A DNA stretch of 9,745 bases, from positions 1 through 9,745 of the forward strand of contig JAUVQN010000041.1 of NCBI GenBank assembly GCA_030598125.1, written 5' to 3'. The notes below the pieces were generated by a model. That model had not been told where the DNA came from. It ran no database searches and saw only the letters and a list, made by a program, of their open reading frames with translations. Each line of letters starts with the position of its first letter. Positions within the stretch are counted from its first letter, which is position 1. Below, one piece after another: positions 6,430 through 9,745 of this stretch. Position numbers and translations under genes: made by a program. This DNA comes from Coriobacteriia bacterium (GTDB taxonomy: Bacteria > Actinomycetota > Coriobacteriia > Anaerosomatales > JAUVQN01).

Positions 6430-6460
6430 CCCCTCGTCCGAAACGGACGGGGGGTGTTCT
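6430..6460 (+). terminator. Riboswitch expression-platform terminator
   Basis: An 11-bp stem (6430-6440 with 6444-6454, one T-G wobble) closed by an AAA loop is followed by TGTTCT, a short but usable U-rich tail for a GC-rich genome. Eight bases of its 5' arm (6431-6438, CCCTCGTC) are perfectly complementary to GACGAGGG at 6365-6372 in the 3' part of the aptamer. An antiterminator can therefore form when the aptamer is unfolded at low Mg2+, and the terminator when Mg2+ is bound. This is the classical off-switch logic. Rho-assisted termination cannot be excluded because the tail is weak. Confidence 0.75.
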
Positions 6461-6511
6461 CGTGTGGACTGGAACCGTCGGACACCGTCGCGCCGGAAGG
6501 GAGGGACCAGC

Positions 6512-8323
6512 ATGTTCTACCTCACGCAGCTGCTGGGGAAGCCGGTCGTCGATGCGGCCGGTGAGGAGATCGGACGCATCAAGGACGTCGCCATCGAGAC
6601 CGGCGAGATCTTCCCGCGCGTCACGTCACTCGGGTTCGTGGGTCCGGACAAGTCCTTCTTCATGCTCTCCTGGCGCAAGTACGTCGCGGAGGTCACCGAT
6701 GAGCAGGTGACGCTCTCGGCCGAGCGACCTGACCTGAGGTTCTCGTACCTTCAGCCGGACGAGGTCCTGCTCGCTCGCGACCTGCTGAACAAGCAGATCG
6801 TCGATACCCAGGGCAAGAAGATCGTCCGCGTGAACGACCTCAAGCTCTCGGAGGCCAAGGGAGTACTCAGACTGCTCGGTGCCGAGGTCGGCGTGCGCGG
6901 GATCCTGCGTGGCGTCTCACCGCACCTGGAGCGGGCGGCGCTCGCGGTGTCGCGACCGTTCGGACGGGAGCTTCCGGAACGGCTGATCGCCTGGAGCTAC
7001 ATGGACCTCCTCGAGCGCGACCTGACTCACGTGCAGCTCTCGGTCACGCACAAGCGTCTCCACGAGCTGCATCCCGCCGACGTCGCCGACATCCTGGAGC
7101 AGCTCGCGCCGGCCCAGCGCGCGAGCGTCTTCGACCACCTCGGCAACGTCCAGGCCGCGGATGCGATCGCGGAGCTCGAGGACGAGTACCAGGCACAGGT
7201 GCTCGACGAGTTCTCTGCGCAGAGGGCCAGCGACATCCTCGAGATCATGGACCCCGACGACGCCGCGGATATCATCGGTGATCTTCCGTACGAAAAGGCG
7301 GAGCGGCTGCTCGAGCTCATGGGCGTACGCGAGGCCAAGCTCGTACGCAGTCTGCTCGGCTACCGGGACGAGAGCGCCGGGGGCATCATGACCTCCGAGA
7401 TCACATCCGTGGCGGAGGACGCCACCGTACAGGACGCGATCGACTATCTGCGCCACGAGGCCCCTACCGGCGAGGACGTCTACTACATCTACGTCGTGGA
7501 CCCCGAGGACCGCACGCTCGAGGGCGTCATCAGCCTGCGAGACCTCATCGTCTCGGACCCGGCCACCATCGTCGCCGACATCACGGAACGCGACGTCCTC
7601 ACGGTCGGAGTCGACGACGACCAGGAAGACGTGGCCGAGGTCATGACCAAGTACGACCTGTTGGCCGTCCCGGTCGTGGACGAGTCGGGGGCGATCCTGG
7701 GCGTCGTGACCGTGGACGATGCACTCGAGGTCATGGAGGAGGAATCCGCCGAGGACCTTGCGCTCGCGACGGGCTCTTCACAGAAGCCGCTCGCCCAGGG
7801 CATGTGGAGCTGGCTGGGAAAGCGCTCGGGGTGGCTCACCATCTGGGTCGTGATGGGCCTGGGCGCCGTGCTCGTGCTCTCCTGGTTCTCGAACGAGCTC
7901 GTGTCGATCGCCGTCGCCGTGCTCTTCCTGCCGCTAGTGCTGCGGATGTCGGAGGACATCTCGGCGCACTCCCTCGCGATCCTGATCGAGTCCGGCGACC
8001 CCTCCGAACGGCCGAGCTTCGCCCGCCAGCTACTCGTGGACGTCGCGATGGGAGCCCTCCTCGCGGTCGTGAGCGGCCTCCTCGTCTTCGGCGTCCTCGA
8101 GCTGCTCGGAGAACCCACGGACGTCGCGGTGGTCCTCGCGCTCGCCGCCGCTGGAGCACTCCTCGCAACCGCGGTCATCGCCGCCGTCGTCCCCTGGGTG
8201 GCGATCGCACTCGGCGGTGCTCGCCGCGTCCCCTCGATGCTAATCACGACGCTCGTATCCCTCGCGGGTCTCACGGTCTACCTCGCGCTCGCTATCGCAC
8301 TCGGAGAGGCGTTCCCCGTCTAG
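6512..8323 (+). CDS. mgtE: MgtE-family magnesium transporter-like protein with PRC-barrel domains and altered pore
   Basis: A 603-aa protein, longer than typical MgtE (about 450). Order: two PRC-barrel-like modules (about 1-80, starting FYLTQLLGKPVVDAAGEEIG, and 85-150, LLNKQIVDTQGKKIVRVNDL); MgtE_N superhelix (about 180-282, LHELHPADVADILEQL); a CBS pair (about 294-418, after YRDESAGGIMT); five membrane helices (about 441-603). Classical MgtE gates a Mg2+ channel with its MgtE_N and CBS domains. Here the helix-2 motif GGNAGxQS is replaced by S480-E-D-I-S-A-H-S487, and the pore aspartate of TTL-x-D in helix 5 is Ser583 (ITTLVSLAGL). It may therefore be a Mg2+ sensor or a channel with a different pore. 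The start at 6512 is set by GGAAGGGAGGG 6 nt upstream, since the frame continuing upstream is riboswitch RNA. The NRAMP-like gene follows after 16 nt. Confidence 0.9.
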   Translation: MFYLTQLLGKPVVDAAGEEIGRIKDVAIETGEIFPRVTSLGFVGPDKSFFMLSWRKYVAEVTDEQVTLSAERPDLRFSYLQPDEVLLARDLLNKQIVDTQGKKIVRVNDLKLSEAKGVLRLLGAEVGVRGILRGVSPHLERAALAVSRPFGRELPERLIAWSYMDLLERDLTHVQLSVTHKRLHELHPADVADILEQLAPAQRASVFDHLGNVQAADAIAELEDEYQAQVLDEFSAQRASDILEIMDPDDAADIIGDLPYEKAERLLELMGVREAKLVRSLLGYRDESAGGIMTSEITSVAEDATVQDAIDYLRHEAPTGEDVYYIYVVDPEDRTLEGVISLRDLIVSDPATIVADITERDVLTVGVDDDQEDVAEVMTKYDLLAVPVVDESGAILGVVTVDDALEVMEEESAEDLALATGSSQKPLAQGMWSWLGKRSGWLTIWVVMGLGAVLVLSWFSNELVSIAVAVLFLPLVLRMSEDISAHSLAILIESGDPSERPSFARQLLVDVAMGALLAVVSGLLVFGVLELLGEPTDVAVVLALAAAGALLATAVIAAVVPWVAIALGGARRVPSMLITTLVSLAGLTVYLALAIALGEAFPV

Positions 8324-8339
8324 GCGGGGATGGGGTGCG

Positions 8340-9590
8340 ATGACGGGCACGCAGAAGGCGGCCAAGCGGAGCCGGTTCCTCGTGATGCTCTCGGTCGTCG
8401 GACCGGGAATGATCGCGGCATCCGCCGGCAACGACTCGGGCGGTATCTCCACGTACTCCGTGGTGGGTGCCGAGTTCGGCTACCAGATGCTCTGGCTGCT
8501 GCTCTTGATGACCGTGTCGCTCGTCGTCGTCCAGGAGATGGCAGCGCGAGCCGGCGCGGTGACGGGCAAGGGGTTCGCGGCACTGATCCGCGAGCGGTTC
8601 GGGCTGAAGCTCGCTCTCTTCGCCATGGTGGGACTCCTCGTCTCCAACGTGGCGACTACGACCGCTGAGTTCGCGGGTATCGCCGCCGCCATGGAGATCT
8701 TCGGCGTATCCAAGTACCTGGCCGTCCCAGTCGCGGCCGTGTTCGTCTGGCTGCTCGTAGTGCGCGGATCCTACCGCAACGTGGAGAAGGTCTTCCTGGC
8801 GCTCTCGGCGGTGTTCGTCACGTATATCGCCTCGGCATTCCTCGCGGAGCCCGACTGGGGGGCGGTCGCGCAGGGTACGTTCGTCCCCTCCATCGAGCTC
8901 TCCCGCGACTGGCTCGTCCTCGCGATCGCGATGACCGGAACGACCATCGCCCCGTGGATGCAGTTCTTCGTGCAATCGAACATCGTAGACAAAGGTCTCA
9001 CGATCAAAGAGTGGACGTACGCCAAAGCCGACGTGATCGTCGGCTCGGTCTCGGCCAACGTGATCGCGTTCTTCATCATCGTGACCACGGCTACCGTGCT
9101 CTATCCGCGCGGCGTGCAGATCGCGAGCGCGGAGGACGCGGCGCTCGCCCTCGCTCCCGTCGCGGGCCAGTACGCGACGGTGCTCTTCGCGCTCGGCCTC
9201 CTGGGAGCGTCCCTGCTCGCCGCCTGCGTCTTGCCGCTGACCGCCGCGTACGCCATCTGCGAGGCGTTCGGGTGGGAGTCGGGACTCGACCACACGTGGT
9301 GCGAGGCGCCGATCTTCAACGGCCTGTACACCTTCGCCATCTTCGTGGGCGCTGCGTTCATCCTGATCCCGGAGCTCGACCTCATCCGCGTCATGATCCT
9401 CTCGCAGACGATCAACGGGATCATTCTCCCATTCCTGCTCGTCTTCCTCATCAAGATCGTCAACGACCGGAGGCTCATGGGCTCGTACGTCAACAGCCCC
9501 ACGTACAACGCGCTCGCATGGATCACGGTGATCGTCGCGATCGCGCTCACGGTCGCACTGCTGGCCATCACGTTCCTCGGCCTGGGGTAG
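8340..9590 (+). CDS. NRAMP-related magnesium transporter (NRMT type, SLC11 fold)
   Basis: A 416-aa integral membrane protein with about 11 helices and the NRAMP fold. Helix 1 starts GPGMIAASAGNDSGG: in register with GPG...DPGN, Asp32 is kept but Pro becomes Ser33 and the metal-binding Asn becomes Gly35. In helix 6, GTTIAPW (200-206) replaces GATVMPH, so the metal-coordinating Met is Ala204, the Ala is Thr201 and the proton-linked His is Trp206. Loss of the soft Met ligand and wider site are the features known from NRAMP-related Mg2+ transporters, as opposed to MntH Mn2+/Fe2+ importers. It lies 16 nt behind the MgtE-like gene under an M-box riboswitch, independent support for Mg2+. Uptake into the cytoplasm is expected. 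Family membership is near certain, and Mg2+ specificity is a well-supported inference. Confidence 0.9.
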   Translation: MTGTQKAAKRSRFLVMLSVVGPGMIAASAGNDSGGISTYSVVGAEFGYQMLWLLLLMTVSLVVVQEMAARAGAVTGKGFAALIRERFGLKLALFAMVGLLVSNVATTTAEFAGIAAAMEIFGVSKYLAVPVAAVFVWLLVVRGSYRNVEKVFLALSAVFVTYIASAFLAEPDWGAVAQGTFVPSIELSRDWLVLAIAMTGTTIAPWMQFFVQSNIVDKGLTIKEWTYAKADVIVGSVSANVIAFFIIVTTATVLYPRGVQIASAEDAALALAPVAGQYATVLFALGLLGASLLAACVLPLTAAYAICEAFGWESGLDHTWCEAPIFNGLYTFAIFVGAAFILIPELDLIRVMILSQTINGIILPFLLVFLIKIVNDRRLMGSYVNSPTYNALAWITVIVAIALTVALLAITFLGLG

Positions 9591-9592
9591 GC

Positions 9593-9745
9593 ATGGACGC
9601 GCTCGATCGAGCGAAGCACGATCTCAGGGAACGGATGCGCGACGTGCGCCGCTCTCTGTCCGAGCGCGACAGGAAGAGAGGGAGCGCGCTAGTGTGCGCG
9701 CGTTTGGCCGAGATGTCCGAGCTGCGGTCGGCCCGCAGCATACTC
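9593..9745 (+). CDS. 5-formyltetrahydrofolate cyclo-ligase, N-terminal part (cut by window end)
   Basis: The 51 codons visible start 2 nt after the transporter stop. They read AKHDLRERMRDVRRSLSERD, then an Ala/Leu-rich helix ending ELRSARSIL. This is the usual N-terminal pattern of 5-formyl-THF cyclo-ligase (MTHFS/YgfA): K-x-x-LR...R...L...R, then L...E...A..I. The enzyme converts 5-formyltetrahydrofolate to 5,10-methenyltetrahydrofolate with Mg-ATP. The catalytic and ATP-binding C-terminal motifs lie beyond the window, so the call rests on the N-terminus only. GGGGTAGG before the ATG could serve as ribosome binding site. The 2-nt gap suggests co-transcription with the Mg2+ operon. Confidence 0.7.
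   Translation, partial: MDALDRAKHDLRERMRDVRRSLSERDRKRGSALVCARLAEMSELRSARSIL

Noticed and set aside
5178..6485. Minus-strand open frame of 435 codons
   Set aside because: It lies antisense to the HAD gene and the M-box riboswitch and has no domain signal.
6143..6511. Upstream in-frame extension of the MgtE-like gene
   Set aside because: This stretch is promoter, riboswitch and terminator. The strong ribosome binding site at 6495-6505 sets the start at 6512.
8340..9590. Calling this MntH, a Mn2+/Fe2+ importer
   Set aside because: The binding-site Asn, Met and His of MntH are all replaced, and the gene follows a Mg2+ riboswitch.

Overview
This window looks like high-GC, tightly packed chromosomal DNA of an actinobacterium. 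GC is about two thirds by eye and third codon positions are strongly G/C. There are GTG starts, 4-nt GTGA stop/start overlaps and one apparently leaderless gene. The NRAMP-related transporter resembles the Mg2+ transporter branch I recall from Eggerthella, so a Coriobacteriia-like lineage is a reasonable guess, but no marker gene proves it. I see no insertion sequence, phage gene, CRISPR array, tRNA or rRNA.

Left block (minus strand, reading right to left from 5149). A probable five-gene transcription unit runs galT-like nucleotidyltransferase, a zinc-knuckle GNAT acetyltransferase, and an ABC importer made of a lipoprotein solute-binding protein, an ATPase and a permease (SsuABC/TauABC/NMT1 type, substrate unknown). 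Two of the four junctions are GTGA overlaps. Further left, behind its own -10 element, lies a single-span membrane protein of unknown function that runs off the window at base 1.

Centre. A 43-bp divergent intergenic region between galT and a plus-strand HAD-family phosphatase contains a perfect 14-bp palindrome overlapping both candidate -10 elements. It looks like a shared operator/promoter. The HAD gene has no ribosome binding site and is probably leaderless.

Right block (plus strand). This is a magnesium-homeostasis operon. A promoter is followed by a clear M-box (ykoK) Mg2+ riboswitch at 6211-6379, then a GC-rich terminator hairpin at 6430-6454. An 8-nt segment in the 3' part of the aptamer is perfectly complementary to the 5' arm of that hairpin, so an antiterminator can be drawn. 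The controlled genes are (i) an MgtE-family protein with two N-terminal PRC-barrel-like domains, an MgtE_N domain, a CBS pair and five membrane helices, in which the conserved pore residues of MgtE are replaced, and (ii) an NRAMP-fold transporter. The metal-site substitutions in the transporter (DPGN to DSGG; Met-Pro-His to Ala-Pro-Trp) are those of the NRAMP-related Mg2+ transporters (NRMT). A 5-formyltetrahydrofolate cyclo-ligase gene begins 2 nt downstream and is cut by the window end.

The most interesting hypothesis is that the MgtE-like protein has lost the canonical channel pore but kept its Mg2+-sensing cytoplasmic domains. It would then act as a sensor or regulator of the adjacent NRMT-type transporter, with both produced only when Mg2+ is low.
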